Shown in pieces: positions 27,152-35,634 of a DNA stretch of 64,000 nt. Under the pieces are notes generated by a model that was given only the letters and a program-made list of their open reading frames with translations, was not told where the DNA came from and ran no database searches. A program made the position numbers and the translations under genes. The first letter of the stretch is position 1. The number at the start of each line of letters is the position of its first letter. Origin of the DNA: Micromonospora sp. WMMD1128 (GTDB lineage: Bacteria > Actinomycetota > Actinomycetes > Mycobacteriales > Micromonosporaceae); contig NZ_CP114902.1 in the NCBI RefSeq assembly GCF_027497235.1, positions 124,001 to 188,000 of the forward strand, in the 5' to 3' direction.

Positions 27152-27844
27152 TCAACCGCTCAGCCGGGCCAGGTCGGCCTGGTAGTCGCCCGCGGGGCCG
27201 AGCTCCGGCACCACCCGGACCAGCGTGCCGCGCCGGTCCACGAGCAGCGCGGCGGCGGTGCCGGGGTGGGCGGCGAGGTGCAGGTAGGAGCGCAGCCCGC
27301 CGGCCGGGTCGCCGAGTGGGCGTACCCCGGTCGCGATGGCGGGTCCGGCGCTGCGGCCCTCGGTCACGGTGACCACGGTGACTCCGGCGGGCGCGGTGGC
27401 CGCCGCCGTGCCGACCTCCTCGGTGCAGGCACAGGCGTCGACCAGGATGATCATGGCGGGCAGCAGGCTGCGCAGGGGCACCGGCGTGTTGTCGGCGCCG
27501 ACCAGGTCGAGCGCGGGCAGCGGGCCGACCACCGGCGGGCTGGCCGTGGTGGCCCGGGGGAGCACGGTCGGGCCGCCGGCCCGGTTGGACCGGGGCCAGG
27601 TGACGGCGGCCAGCCCGGCGAGCGTGACAAGCATCGAGATCAGTAACGCCAGGAGGGGGAACCCGAGGCGCACCGGGCCGGGGTGACGGGAGCGCCGGGT
27701 GCCGCGGCGCAGCTCGCGGCGGATCTGCCGGGCCTCGTATTCGAGCGCCGAGGCGTCGTCCGGCACCACCACCCGGCCCCATTCCGGAGGGAGCCCGGGC
27801 AGGCCGTCCGGCGGCCCCTGGCCGTCAGCGTCAGGCACGCCCAT
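27152..27844 (-). CDS. Membrane protein with possible redoxin-like C-terminal domain
   Basis: 230 residues. A cytoplasmic N-terminal segment with a charged helix (ALEYEARQIRRELRRGTRR) is followed by one transmembrane helix (about 62-83) and an extracytoplasmic domain containing ACACTEE and AALLVDRRGTLVRVVP, which has the strand-turn pattern of thioredoxin-like/redoxin proteins. The CxC rather than CxxC pair makes the redox assignment doubtful. The ATG at 27844 is preferred over an upstream GTG. Confidence 0.6.
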   Translation of the reverse strand: MGVPDADGQGPPDGLPGLPPEWGRVVVPDDASALEYEARQIRRELRRGTRRSRHPGPVRLGFPLLALLISMLVTLAGLAAVTWPRSNRAGGPTVLPRATTASPPVVGPLPALDLVGADNTPVPLRSLLPAMIILVDACACTEEVGTAAATAPAGVTVVTVTEGRSAGPAIATGVRPLGDPAGGLRSYLHLAAHPGTAAALLVDRRGTLVRVVPELGPAGDYQADLARLSG

Positions 27845-28171
27845 CGGACCCCCAGGAACGTCTCGGCGAGCGGACGTCGCGTCCACCCCCAGGGTCCCGC
27901 ACCGGGGGCCGTACCGCCACACCTGGGCGCGAATGGAGTTGCGGAGCTACCATGGAAGGAGCGCATTGCCCTAGATCCGTACGCTCCGACCGGCCGTACC
28001 CGGTAGTCATTTGTTCGTGACGGAGCGTGTTGAAACCATCGACTTGAGCTCCTGTCAAGCCGAAGAAAGACCTCTCACAGGGCCCCTGAGCTGCGCCAAC
28101 GATCAGGACAGCGGTGAGACATCGGTGCCTGAGCGTGTTACCCTAGACACAGCGAAAGGGGTTTCGAACCT
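27845..28171. other. Intergenic region upstream of carD
   Basis: No gene is evident in 327 bp between divergent genes. A possible carD promoter is GAGACA (28116-28121) with TACCCT (28139-28144), 17-nt spacer, followed by a roughly 20-nt leader with an AAAGGGG ribosome-binding site. The segment is less GC-rich than average. Short stop-rich frames here are not genes. Confidence 0.4.
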
Positions 28172-28657
28172 ATGGTTTTCAGTGTCGGCGAGACCGTTGT
28201 TTACCCCCACCACGGGGCCGCACTCATCGAGGCAATCGAGACTCGGGTGATCAAGGGCGAGCCCAGGGAATACCTCGTCCTGAGGGTCGCACAGGGTGAC
28301 CTGACGGTCCGGGTGCCCGCCGAGAACGCCGAGATCGTGGGTGTGCGCGAGGTGGTCGGCGAAGAGGGCCTGGGCAAGGTCTTCGACGTGCTCCGTGCAC
28401 CGCACACCGAGGAGCCGACCAACTGGTCGCGGCGTTACAAGGCGAATCTGGAGAAGCTGGCCTCCGGTAACCCGCTGAAGGTGGCCGAGGTCGTCCGCGA
28501 CCTGTGGCGCCGGGAGCGGGAGCGGGGCCTGTCGGCGGGCGAGAAGCGCATGCTCGCCAAGGCTCGTGACATCCTCGTGGGCGAGGTCGCACTGGCCGAG
28601 AAGAGCACCAAGGACGAGGCGGAGACGCTGCTCGACAAGGTGTTGACCGAGGCCTGA
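28172..28657 (+). CDS. carD: CarD-family RNA polymerase-binding regulator
   Basis: 161 residues. The N-terminal RNAP-interacting Tudor-like domain ([27 protein letters not shown]) binds the beta subunit; the C-terminal helical domain ([29 protein letters not shown]) contacts the promoter fork and contains the conserved Trp. CarD stabilises open complexes, notably at rRNA promoters. It is less GC-rich than its neighbours, as expected for a highly expressed gene. ispD follows after 54 bp, the usual carD-ispD arrangement. Confidence 0.97.
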   Translation: MVFSVGETVVYPHHGAALIEAIETRVIKGEPREYLVLRVAQGDLTVRVPAENAEIVGVREVVGEEGLGKVFDVLRAPHTEEPTNWSRRYKANLEKLASGNPLKVAEVVRDLWRRERERGLSAGEKRMLAKARDILVGEVALAEKSTKDEAETLLDKVLTEA

Positions 28658-28698
28658 TCCGCATCTTTGCCTCTACCCGCACCGCAGCGAACGAAAAC

Positions 28699-28754
28699 CG
28701 AGGACCGCGACGTGACCGCGCAGCTCAATCCGCGCGGTGACGTCGCGGTCCTCG
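28699..28754 (+). promoter_or_regulatory. ispD: Long hairpin enclosing the ispD ribosome-binding site and start codon
   Basis: Bases 28699-28721 and 28732-28754 are inverted repeats matching at 22 of 23 positions around a 10-nt loop. The left arm contains the gagga ribosome-binding site (28700-28704) and the GTG start (28712-28714); the right arm encodes the conserved RGDVAVLV. In RNA the start would be fully sequestered, so translation should depend on melting by an upstream ribosome or a factor. Confidence 0.75.
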
Positions 28755-29407
28755 TTCCTGCGGCAGGTGCCGGGGTACGCCTCGGCCCCGGTGCCCCCAA
28801 GGCGCTCCGACCGCTCGCCGGGGAGCCCCTGCTGGTGCACGCAGTCCGGCGGATCGCCGCCGCGCCGTCCGTGCACACGATCGTGGTGGCCGCGCCGGCC
28901 GCCGACGTCGCATCGGTGCGGGCACTGCTCGCGCCGGTGGCGCCGGTGACCGTGGTGCCCGGCGGCGCCGAGCGGCAGGCGTCCGTCGCGGCAGCGCTCG
29001 CCGCCGTGCCGGCCGGGCCGGAGATCGTCCTGGTGCACGACGCGGCCCGGGCGCTGACCCCGCCCGACCTGGTCGAGTCGGTCGCTGCGGCGGTCCGCGA
29101 CGGGCACGACGCGGTGATCCCGGTGCTGCCCGTGGTCGACACGATCAAGGAGGTCGACGCCGCCGGGCGGGTGCTCGGCACCGTCGACCGGGCGGCCCTC
29201 CGGGCGGTGCAGACGCCGCAGGGCTTCCGCCGCGCGGTGCTCGATGCCGCGCACCAGGCGGCCGGTGATCCACTCACCGACGACGCCGGCCTGGTGGAGA
29301 AGCAGGGCGTCGCGGTGTTCTGCGTACCCGGCGCCGAGCTGGCCATGAAGATCACCCGCCCGTTCGACCTGACCCTGGCCGAACACCTCCTGACCACGGG
29401 TTCCTGA
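28712..29407 (+). CDS. ispD: 2-C-methyl-D-erythritol 4-phosphate cytidylyltransferase
   Basis: 231 residues. It joins CTP and MEP in the MEP isoprenoid pathway. The nucleotide-binding loop VPAAGAGVRLGPGAPKAL (15-32), VHDAARALTP, DTIKEV, QTPQGFR and TDDAGLVE are conserved. The GTG at 28712 has a gagga ribosome-binding site; an upstream TTG at 28667 has none. The start lies inside a long hairpin. It follows carD and precedes ispF, from which it is separated by an antisense Abi-type gene. Confidence 0.94.
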   Translation: MTAQLNPRGDVAVLVPAAGAGVRLGPGAPKALRPLAGEPLLVHAVRRIAAAPSVHTIVVAAPAADVASVRALLAPVAPVTVVPGGAERQASVAAALAAVPAGPEIVLVHDAARALTPPDLVESVAAAVRDGHDAVIPVLPVVDTIKEVDAAGRVLGTVDRAALRAVQTPQGFRRAVLDAAHQAAGDPLTDDAGLVEKQGVAVFCVPGAELAMKITRPFDLTLAEHLLTTGS

Positions 29408-29418
29408 CGCCCTGACCG

Positions 29419-30525
29419 TCAGAGATCGGCCGTCGAGCGAGCCCGGCGGAGGCGATCACGAACCACGTACCGCTGGCCCTGGGTGAAGGCGCTTCCCCTG
29501 CCCCGCTCGTGATGAGGTATCGCAGCGGGCAGGGTGAGGTGGCCGGCCGACCCCGGAGCGGTAAGACCGAACACCTGATAGCGGCCTTCGGTCCAGCCGT
29601 GCTTCCGACTGACTTCGATGATCTCGGCGAGGGTTGCGTCCAGGGTTTCGCCCGTTGTCCGAAGTCGGTTGATCTCACCCACCGTCCAATCGACGTTGTC
29701 CAGGCGGAAGAGGATCTTGGCAACCTCCTGATTGATCTGGCGCTGTGAGTAAAACGCCAGGTGCTCCACCGGCTGGAAGGAGCGGCCCGGCTGGCAGACG
29801 TACGCGCGTGCCGCCTGGTAGAGCCCCCAGGCGTTCCTGGCGGAGACAACGACGGTGTCGTTGCGCGGCGCGGGGCGCTGCCGGTGCACCTCGGTGACCC
29901 GCTCGGTTCGGGCGAGCCAGTGGGCGGCCTGAGGGTCTGCCCACCTGGCGACCTCGATCATCTGGCTGAGCCGGAAGGGCACATCCGTGGTGAGAAGTGA
30001 GTCATGGTGCGCGAGCCGGTTGCGGAACATCCGAAGCGCGTTCAAAGCGCTTGCCACGTCATGACGTTTCCCGGACGAGTACGGGAAGGACCGGTGCAGG
30101 GCATCCCGCCACAGTTGCTCGTGCTCCGAGCCCAGGAGCGCGACCCAGAAGCCGAAGCTCAAGCTGGCGATGATCTGGTCGCGCGTCTCTTTCCGAGGAT
30201 GCTCCCGCCGCAACCGGTCGCGAACCTCAGCGACGTTCCGGTCGATGCGGTCCTGGACCGGCCGCCTGATGCCGATCGGAAGAAGGACCCAGGGAATGCC
30301 CTTCTCCGGCTCGCCCAGGTGCTCTCGCATCACGCGGTCGATCGCATTGCGCGTGACGACCTCGACGTAGTGGAACGCCTCGAACGAGGCGCCCGTCAAG
30401 GCAACGCTCCACTCGTACAGTTCGCACGCCTTGCTCTCGTCGCCACCCGCGGCAGCCAGGTAACTCTGGAACCGGCCGGACGAGATCCAGCGCTTGACGG
30501 TACGAGCATGGGGATGCGGCGTCAC
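29419..30525 (-). CDS. Abi-family protein (AbiD/AbiF-like) with HEPN ribonuclease motif
   Basis: About 368 residues from the GTG at 30525 (an upstream start is possible). The opening segment, [13 protein letters not shown] then [27 protein letters not shown], is characteristic of the Abi-like family. The RX4H motif of HEPN ribonucleases is seen as [10 protein letters not shown], with Arg168 and His173. Relatives give abortive infection against phage or act as toxins, presumably by cleaving RNA. It lies antisense between ispD and ispF, has lower GC than both, and has no visible antitoxin partner, which suggests recent acquisition. Confidence 0.8.
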   Translation of the reverse strand: MTPHPHARTVKRWISSGRFQSYLAAAGGDESKACELYEWSVALTGASFEAFHYVEVVTRNAIDRVMREHLGEPEKGIPWVLLPIGIRRPVQDRIDRNVAEVRDRLRREHPRKETRDQIIASLSFGFWVALLGSEHEQLWRDALHRSFPYSSGKRHDVASALNALRMFRNRLAHHDSLLTTDVPFRLSQMIEVARWADPQAAHWLARTERVTEVHRQRPAPRNDTVVVSARNAWGLYQAARAYVCQPGRSFQPVEHLAFYSQRQINQEVAKILFRLDNVDWTVGEINRLRTTGETLDATLAEIIEVSRKHGWTEGRYQVFGLTAPGSAGHLTLPAAIPHHERGRGSAFTQGQRYVVRDRLRRARSTADL

Positions 30526-30697
30526 GAGTCGGATGCTAAGTGTGACGAGGCTCCGGAGGCGCTTCCCACGCCGAACAAGAAAGAGCCCCAGGCGCGTGCA
30601 CGGAGGCAGAGGCGACACTGGGGCGTACAGGGAAACATTAAGCGCACGCCAGCACCATCGTCAAGGACGGCTACGGGCCCGCGCGTACGCTCGGGTC

Positions 30698-31180
30698 ATG
30701 ATCGTTCCTCTGGTGGCCGTCGGCACCGACGTGCACGCGTTCGCGGCCGGGCGGCCCTGCTGGGTCGCCGGCCTGCACTGGCCGGGTCAGGACGGCCTGG
30801 CCGGTCACTCGGACGCCGACGTGGTGGCGCACGCCGCCTGCAACGCGCTGCTCTCCGCCGCCGGCCTCGGCGACCTGGGGGCCAACTTCGGGGTGGACCA
30901 GCCGGAGTGGGCGGGCGCCTCCGGGGTGGCGCTGCTGACCGAGAGCGCCCGCCGGGTGCGGGCGGCCGGCTTCGCGATCGGGAACGTCTCCGTCCAGGTG
31001 ATCGGCAACCGGCCCAAGATCGGGCCGCGGCGGGACGAGGCGCAGCGGGTGCTCTCCGAGGCGGTCGGCGCGCCGGTCACGGTCTCCGCGGCGACCACCG
31101 ACGGCCTCGGCTTCACCGGGCGCGGCGAGGGGCTCGCCGGCATCGCGGTGGCGCTCGTGTACGAGGCCCCGGCCGACTGA
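30698..31180 (+). CDS. ispF: 2-C-methyl-D-erythritol 2,4-cyclodiphosphate synthase
   Basis: 160 residues. It cyclises CDP-ME 2-phosphate in the MEP pathway as a trimer. Metal ligands Asp11 and His13 (VGTDVHAF) and His45 ([10 protein letters not shown]) are present, with [15 protein letters not shown] and [22 protein letters not shown] at 30686-30691 is 6 nt before the ATG, so ispF probably has its own leaderless promoter, which would keep it expressed despite the antisense gene separating it from ispD. Confidence 0.96.
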   Translation: MIVPLVAVGTDVHAFAAGRPCWVAGLHWPGQDGLAGHSDADVVAHAACNALLSAAGLGDLGANFGVDQPEWAGASGVALLTESARRVRAAGFAIGNVSVQVIGNRPKIGPRRDEAQRVLSEAVGAPVTVSAATTDGLGFTGRGEGLAGIAVALVYEAPAD

Positions 31181-31216
31181 CGCGGCGACCGGGCGCGCCG
31201 GTCGCCGCGCCGGGAT

Positions 31217-31750
31217 TCAGTCGACGTCGGTGCAGACGTTGTGGGTCGTGCCGTGGAGCATCGTGATGGTCTTGTCGAAGGTGGGGGTGAACGCCACCCG
31301 GAACCGGCCGTCGACGATCCACAGCCCCTTCGGCAGCGAGCCGGCGTTCTCCCGGAAGCCGAGCAGCACCGGACCGGAGACGTACCAGGTCATCGATCCG
31401 TCGGTGTGGTAGAAGACGAGCGAGGTGCCGCTCGCGTCCGCGGTGGAGGTGGCCCCGGTCTCCAGGTTCGTCACCCGGTCGATGAGGGCGCCGGTGAACA
31501 GCTCCCGCTTGGGTGAGCCGTCCGGGTAGGTCGCCAGGGTCAGTTTCCGCACCTCGTCGACGATCGGTTCCACCCGCACCGCGAACTCGCACCGGGCTCC
31601 GGCGGGCATCTCGAACGCCTCCTGGGGCGCCGGCACCCAGGCGCCGGCACGCACGCTGCCGCTGCCGGCGGCGCTCGCCGGGCCGGGCTGGGTCGCGACG
31701 ACCACCGCCAACACCGCCGCCAAGGCGACGCTCATCCTGCTGACACGCAT
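31217..31750 (-). CDS. Secreted protein of unknown function
   Basis: 177 residues. A Sec-type signal peptide (charged start, hydrophobic core VALAAVLAVVVATQ, cleavage likely after ASA near residue 27) precedes a domain of about 150 residues with beta-strand patterns and two cysteines (ARCEFAV near the start, HNVCTDVD at the end) that may form a disulfide. Similar proteins are common in Micromonospora and Streptomyces without a known role. A ggag ribosome-binding site precedes the ATG. Confidence 0.7.
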   Translation of the reverse strand: MRVSRMSVALAAVLAVVVATQPGPASAAGSGSVRAGAWVPAPQEAFEMPAGARCEFAVRVEPIVDEVRKLTLATYPDGSPKRELFTGALIDRVTNLETGATSTADASGTSLVFYHTDGSMTWYVSGPVLLGFRENAGSLPKGLWIVDGRFRVAFTPTFDKTITMLHGTTHNVCTDVD

Positions 31751-31938
31751 GATTACTCCGTCCGGGTCACTTGTCGGGGACGGGATCAGCCTCGGCACCG
31801 TGACTCACCACCGGCTCACCGTGTCGACGGCGCCGCCGGCCCGTCCGGCCGATGCCCGGGGCCGCGCGCCGAGGTGCCCGACCACGCGCTCACCGCCGGC
31901 TGGCAACCGTCGGCCCCGGCTGGCTCGTCCTCGTCGGT

Positions 31939-33291
31939 ATGGAGTTCCGCCTGCTCGGGCCGTTCGAGGCTCGCCACGACGACCGGCCCGTCGAGCTCGG
32001 CAGCCGACGCCAGGAGCGCTGCCTGCTCGGGCTGCTGCTGCTCGACGCGGGTGCGGTGGTGCCGACCGACCGCCTCATCGACCTGCTCTGGAACGGTCGG
32101 CCTCCGGCCGGGGCGCGCGGAGCGGTGCAGACGTACATCGGTCGGTTGCGGGGCTCGCTGAAGCCGTACGGGGTGCGGATCAGCACCCGAGGTGAGGGCT
32201 ACGTCGTCGAGGATGGCGGGCATCGCGTCGACGTCGACGAGTTCGGCGAACTGGTCCGGGCGGCAGGTGGCGCCGCGGACCCCGCCGAGCGGGTGCGGTT
32301 GATCGACCGGGCGCTCGCGCTCTGGCGGGGGCCGCTGCTCGCCGCCGAGGCGGACGGCGAACTTCGCGACCGCCTGCACGGCCCGTGGGAGGAACTCCGC
32401 CTGGTGGCGGTGGAACTGCGCGCCGAGGCGCAGCTCGCGCTGGGCCGGCACGGCCGGGTGATCGCCGAGTTGACGCCCCTGGCCGCCCGGCATCCGACCC
32501 GGGAACAGCTGGTGGCCGTGCTGATGACCGCCCTGTACCGGGGCGCGCGGCGGGCCGATGCGCTGCGGCTCTACCGCACGACCCGGGAGTTGCTCGTGGC
32601 GGACTTCGGCGTCGAGCCGGGGTCGCGGCTACGCGAGGTACGCCGACGCGTCCTGGCCGGGGACGACCGGCTCGACCGGGTGGGGCGGCCCGCGTACGAG
32701 GTGCGGGTCCGCGACGAGGCCCTGCCCTGGAGTGTCGGCGGCCATCCCGCCCTCGACTTCTGCAACACCTTCGCCGGGTGGGGACTCGAATCCCCGCTGC
32801 CCGGGGCCGAGTGGTTGCGCGGCTACCGGACGCTTGCCGTCTGGGCCGGGCACGTCGGGCTGGCCGACGAGGTGTCCGTGAATCGCCTGCTGCACCTGGC
32901 CCGGCGCGACCCCGACGCGGCGGAGGCGGTGCTCGCCGAGACCCGTACGCTCCGGGCCGCCCTCTACGCCAGCCTGGTCGAGCCGGCCGACCACCGGTCG
33001 TTCGACGTGGTCGCCCGGGCCGCCGAGACAGCCGCCCGGAACCTGGTGTTCCGGCGCGAGGGGGAGGGGCGCGGGCGCTGGTGGGTCGCCCTCGCCGCCG
33101 GGTTGCGGCTGCCCCTGCACGCCGCCGCGTTCAGCGGCGCCCAGTTGCTCGCCGACGCGAGTCGGTTCACCGTCCGGGTCTGCGCCGACGAACGCTGCGG
33201 GTGGTTGTTCCTCGACGAGAGCGGCAGACGCCGCTGGTGCAGCCTCGGGACCTGCGGGGGTCGGGCGGACGCGCCCTGCCGCAGCGCCTGA
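31939..33291 (+). CDS. SARP-type regulator fused to an ABATE/CGNR zinc-finger module
   Basis: 450 residues. Residues 1-90 are an OmpR-like winged helix (EFRLLGPFEARHDDRPVELG, LIDLLWNGRPP); about 95-240 is a bacterial transcriptional activation domain ending DFGVEPGSRLREV, so the first half is a small SARP. From about 262 it continues without a break into an ABATE domain (HPALDFCNTFAGWG) and a C-terminal zinc finger with CADERCGWLF and RRRWCSLGTCGGR, where the usual CGNR reads CGGR. Both halves normally exist as separate regulators. It probably controls a neighbouring operon, but no target is evident. Confidence 0.85.
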   Translation: MEFRLLGPFEARHDDRPVELGSRRQERCLLGLLLLDAGAVVPTDRLIDLLWNGRPPAGARGAVQTYIGRLRGSLKPYGVRISTRGEGYVVEDGGHRVDVDEFGELVRAAGGAADPAERVRLIDRALALWRGPLLAAEADGELRDRLHGPWEELRLVAVELRAEAQLALGRHGRVIAELTPLAARHPTREQLVAVLMTALYRGARRADALRLYRTTRELLVADFGVEPGSRLREVRRRVLAGDDRLDRVGRPAYEVRVRDEALPWSVGGHPALDFCNTFAGWGLESPLPGAEWLRGYRTLAVWAGHVGLADEVSVNRLLHLARRDPDAAEAVLAETRTLRAALYASLVEPADHRSFDVVARAAETAARNLVFRREGEGRGRWWVALAAGLRLPLHAAAFSGAQLLADASRFTVRVCADERCGWLFLDESGRRRWCSLGTCGGRADAPCRSA

Positions 33292-33342
33292 GCGGCGACG
33301 CTTGTCGACGGGAGGTGGGGCGGGGCGGTTACGCTCGCCGGG

Positions 33343-34341
33343 ATGCCGAGTGACGCCACCCCCGACCAGTCCGCCGCCGACGGCTTCCTCCAGCGCGCCC
33401 ACCTCCTCGCCGAGCTGGGCCGTTACGACGAGGGCATCGGCGAACTGACCGCGTTGATCGCGACGGAGCCCGCACACCTGGGCGCGTTGACCATGCGGGC
33501 CCGGATGCAGCTCGCCGCCGACCGTCCGGCCGAGGCGCTGGCGGGGGCCGAGGCGGCGCTGGCGGCGGCGCCGGGTGACGTGCCGGCGCTCGTGGTACGC
33601 GGGCTCGCGCTGCTCGACCAGGAGCACTGGAAGGCCGCGGCGAGCACCGCGGACGAGATCCTGGCACTCGGCCCGACCGACCCGTACGCGCAGCGCAGCG
33701 CCGCCGCGATCCTCTCCGCCGCACGGAACGGGCAGCCGGCGCTCGACGCGGCCTGGCGGGGGGTCGAGCTGACCCCGGACGAGCCGGAGGCGCATCTGGT
33801 GCTCGGCCTGGTCTCGGTCCGGCTGGAGCTGTTCGACCTGGCCGAACGGGCGTACCGCGAGGCGTTACGGCTGGACCCGGAGCTGGCCGGGGCGGGGCAG
33901 GACCCAGGCGTGGCCCGGCTGGAGCGCCGCCGCTACGCGGAGACGCTCGAGCACCTGACCGAGGTGGCCGAGATCTCACCGGCCGGGCCGGATCCGGTCC
34001 GGACCGCCGACGACGGCCTGCGCCGGCTGGTGCTGTCCGCCGCCGGTTGGTCGCTTGCCGCCACGCTGCTGGCCGCCGGGCTGGCCCCGGTCGCGCCGGG
34101 TGTGTCCCGGCTGTTCGCGGTGCTGGTGGCGGTGGGGGTTGGCGTGTTGGCGGGGCTGCCGGCGGCCCGGTCGCCCGGGCTGCGGGACGCCATGTCGCGC
34201 GGCCTGGCCCCGGCGGTGTACGCGTCGGCCGCCGGACCGCTGCTGCTGGCCGGGTACGCGCTGACCGGCGGCCCGTGGCCGTTGGTGGCGGCGACCATGG
34301 TCACGGTGTTCGCCTGGTTCACCGCGTTCCGCCGGGGGTAG
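33343..34341 (+). CDS. TPR-repeat membrane protein
   Basis: 332 residues. About six tetratricopeptide-like helical pairs (for example ELGRYDEGIGELTALIATEPAHL and LDLAERAYREALRLDPEL) span residues 12-210, followed by four hydrophobic helices (about 230-330) ending in a basic tail. It is likely a cytoplasmic interaction domain tethered to the membrane. TACGCT at 33330-33335 is 7 nt from the ATG, so the mRNA may be leaderless. It ends 3 bp from the convergent hmgA stop. Confidence 0.75.
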   Translation: MPSDATPDQSAADGFLQRAHLLAELGRYDEGIGELTALIATEPAHLGALTMRARMQLAADRPAEALAGAEAALAAAPGDVPALVVRGLALLDQEHWKAAASTADEILALGPTDPYAQRSAAAILSAARNGQPALDAAWRGVELTPDEPEAHLVLGLVSVRLELFDLAERAYREALRLDPELAGAGQDPGVARLERRRYAETLEHLTEVAEISPAGPDPVRTADDGLRRLVLSAAGWSLAATLLAAGLAPVAPGVSRLFAVLVAVGVGVLAGLPAARSPGLRDAMSRGLAPAVYASAAGPLLLAGYALTGGPWPLVAATMVTVFAWFTAFRRG

Positions 34342-34344
34342 GCG

Positions 34345-35541
34345 TCAGGGTTTGCGCGCCCAGGTCCAGGCGTAGCCGTCGTCCTCGCAGGCGGTGCCCG
34401 CGTCGCAGAGGTCCAGCGGGCGGAACGTGTCCACCATGACCGCCAGCTCGTCGAAGAAGTCCGCCCCGATCGAGCGTTCGGCGGCGCCCGGCTGCGGGCC
34501 GTGGGTGAAGCCGGACGGGTGCAGCGAGATCGAGCCCTGCTCGATGCCGGAGCCGCGCCGGGCCTCGTAGTTGCCGCCGGTGTAGAAGAGCATCTCGTCG
34601 GAGTCGACGTTGTGGTGGTGGTACGGCACCGGAATGGCGGCCGGGTGGTAGTCGACCTTGCGCGGCACGAACGAGCAGATGACGAAGTTCGGGCCCTGGA
34701 ACGTCTGGTGCACCGGCGGCGGCTGGTGGATCCGTCCGGTGATCGGCTCGAAGTCGTGGATGGAGAACGCCCACGGGTACATGTGCCCGTCCCAGCCGAC
34801 CACGTCGAACGGGTGGTGCGCATAAACATGACGCGTCCAGGCTGTGCCGCTGCCGCCCGGGCCTGCGGCCCGAGAGCGGTGCCGGACCAGCACCTCCACT
34901 TCCTCGCCGTCGACGAGCAGCGGGGTGTCCGGCCCCCGGACGTCGCGCTCGCAGTAGGGCGAGTGCTCCAGGAACTGCCCGCGGACGGAGAGGTAGCGCT
35001 TGGGCGGGCCGATGTGCCCGGCCGCCTCGACGGCGAGCAGCCGGGTCGGCTCGTCACCGGTCGGCACCAGGCGGTGGATGGTCGAGGTGGGGATGACCAC
35101 GTAGTCGCCGGCCACCGCGTCGAGCACGCCGAACGGCGACTCCACCCGCAGCGAGCCGGATTCCAGGTAGAGGCAGTGGTCGCCGGTGGCGTCGCGGAAC
35201 AACGGCGAGGGCCGGTCGGCGAGCACGTACGCGATCCGGACGTCGTCGTTGGCGAGCAGGTACCGCCGGCCGAGCACCGGGTCCGCGCCGCTGCCGTCGA
35301 GTTTGTGGGTGCGCAGGTGGCGCGGCTTGAGCGGCAGGTTCGGCACCCGGGTGACGGTGGGTGGGGCGTACTCCTCGGCGGCGAGGATCGCGGTCGGCGC
35401 GTGCCTGTGGTAGAGCAGCGACGAGTCGGAGGAGAAGCCCTCCTGGCCGACCAGCTCCTCCGCGTAGAGCGTGCCGTCGGGCTGTCGGAACTGGGTGTGG
35501 CGCTTGCGGGGCACCTCGCCCACGCTGCGGTAGTAGGGCAT
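34345..35541 (-). CDS. hmgA: Homogentisate 1,2-dioxygenase
   Basis: 398 residues. This cupin-type Fe(II) enzyme opens the ring of homogentisate to maleylacetoacetate in tyrosine catabolism. The C-terminal metal site is visible as YHHHNVDSDEMLFY plus LHPSGFTHGPQPG (His and Glu ligands). The ATG follows a gggaggcg ribosome-binding site. It is divergent from the fahA operon, with a 19-bp palindrome between them, and its substrate would come from HppD encoded 8 kb away. Confidence 0.95.
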   Translation of the reverse strand: MPYYRSVGEVPRKRHTQFRQPDGTLYAEELVGQEGFSSDSSLLYHRHAPTAILAAEEYAPPTVTRVPNLPLKPRHLRTHKLDGSGADPVLGRRYLLANDDVRIAYVLADRPSPLFRDATGDHCLYLESGSLRVESPFGVLDAVAGDYVVIPTSTIHRLVPTGDEPTRLLAVEAAGHIGPPKRYLSVRGQFLEHSPYCERDVRGPDTPLLVDGEEVEVLVRHRSRAAGPGGSGTAWTRHVYAHHPFDVVGWDGHMYPWAFSIHDFEPITGRIHQPPPVHQTFQGPNFVICSFVPRKVDYHPAAIPVPYHHHNVDSDEMLFYTGGNYEARRGSGIEQGSISLHPSGFTHGPQPGAAERSIGADFFDELAVMVDTFRPLDLCDAGTACEDDGYAWTWARKP

Positions 35542-35575
35542 TTCGCCTCCCGTTATGTCCCGTTGCCGGCCGGTG

Positions 35576-35594
35576 GCGTCCGATAATCGGACGC
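35576..35594. promoter_or_regulatory. Perfect 19-bp palindrome between hmgA and the fahA operon
   Basis: gcgtccgat and atcggacgc flank one central A. The site is 34 bp upstream of hmgA and 2 bp upstream of the -35 element of the divergent operon, a placement suited to a regulator controlling both. No regulator gene is adjacent; the Lrp-type gene beside hppD is a candidate, but its own region carries a different palindrome. Confidence 0.6.
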
Positions 35595-35596
35595 TG

Positions 35597-35626
35597 TTGT
35601 CCGTTCCTCGTAGCGTCCCGTACATT
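35597..35626 (+). promoter_or_regulatory. Promoter of the fahA operon, leaderless
   Basis: -35 TTGTCC (35597-35602), 18-nt spacer, -10 TACATT (35621-35626), then 8 nt to the GTG start at 35635. Transcription would begin at or next to the start codon. Confidence 0.6.
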
Positions 35627-35634
35627 CTTGTCTC

